Source: Rhodospirillales bacterium (GTDB taxonomy: Bacteria; Pseudomonadota; Alphaproteobacteria; Rhodospirillales; Casp-alpha2). From it: DNA of 5,557 nucleotides. Positions 5,507-5,557 of the stretch are shown here, piece after piece. The stretch spans positions 1-5,557 of the forward strand of contig JAJFIE010000081.1 of the NCBI GenBank assembly GCA_021775275.1, given 5' to 3'. Position 1 is the stretch's first letter; each line of letters opens with the position of its first letter. The notes below the pieces were generated by a model. That model saw only the letters and a list, made by a program, of their open reading frames with translations. It searched no databases and was not told where the DNA came from. Both the position numbers and the translations under genes were made by a program.

Positions 5507-5557
5507 ATGAAACAACCCTTTCTTGGCCATAGTTCCACCATATTCCGGGGCATGATA
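5507..5557 (+). CDS. Start of a further operon gene, 3'-partial; possibly a Do/DegP-type periplasmic protease
   Basis: An ATG at 5507 opens a frame that stays open to the window edge: MKQPFLGHSSTIFRGMI, 17 codons. A GGAA lies 6 bases upstream (5497-5500), and the gap from the DUF2065 stop is 28 bases with no terminator-like hairpin, so it would be in the same operon. The visible residues (basic second position, polar stretch, Arg, then hydrophobic) could be the n-region of a signal peptide. In many alphaproteobacteria the gene after hflK-hflC-DUF2065 encodes a Do-family serine protease, and this is the basis for the name. No protease residue is visible, so both product and exact start are uncertain. 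Confidence 0.45.
   Translation, partial: MKQPFLGHSSTIFRGMI

Overview
The window is a GC-rich chromosomal segment of ordinary bacterial housekeeping character. The gene set (dihydrofolate reductase, Mrp/ApbC ATPase, HflK, HflC, a DUF2065 small membrane protein, then the start of another gene) and the style of the proteins point to an alphaproteobacterium, perhaps of the Rhodospirillales type. That placement rests on recognising the families and their order, not on a search.

Layout, left to right. Bases 1-484 hold folA, cut at its 5' end by the window edge. It is followed 16 bases later, behind a perfect Shine-Dalgarno sequence, by a 135-residue SRPBCC-fold protein (501-908). A 112-base gap carries a 13-bp tandem repeat and a small hairpin immediately before a DMT/EamA-type ten-helix transporter (1021-1914). 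That gene converges, with only 32 bases between stops, on an Mrp/ApbC-type Fe-S carrier ATPase on the minus strand (1947-3128). A 169-base divergent intergenic region (3129-3297) then opens a plus-strand operon: hflK (3298-4401), hflC (4398-5279, ATGA overlap), a 63-residue DUF2065 membrane protein (5287-5478) and the first 17 codons of a further gene (from 5507), by context possibly a Do/DegP-type periplasmic protease.

How the genes work together. HflK and HflC form the membrane SPFH complex that surrounds and modulates the FtsH protease. DUF2065 and a Do-type protease next to them would make this an envelope protein quality-control operon. folA belongs to one-carbon/thymidylate metabolism, and in many alphaproteobacteria it lies close to hflKC. 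Here the SRPBCC gene, the transporter and mrp sit between them, and mrp is transcribed in the opposite direction.

I found no convincing new defence, mobile or RNA-based system. There is no tRNA, rRNA, IS element or CRISPR array. The points most worth a second look are the 13-bp tandem repeats before the transporter start, the His/Gly-rich linker and variant P-loop of the Mrp protein, the folA-linked SRPBCC protein of unknown ligand, and the conserved but uncharacterised DUF2065 protein.
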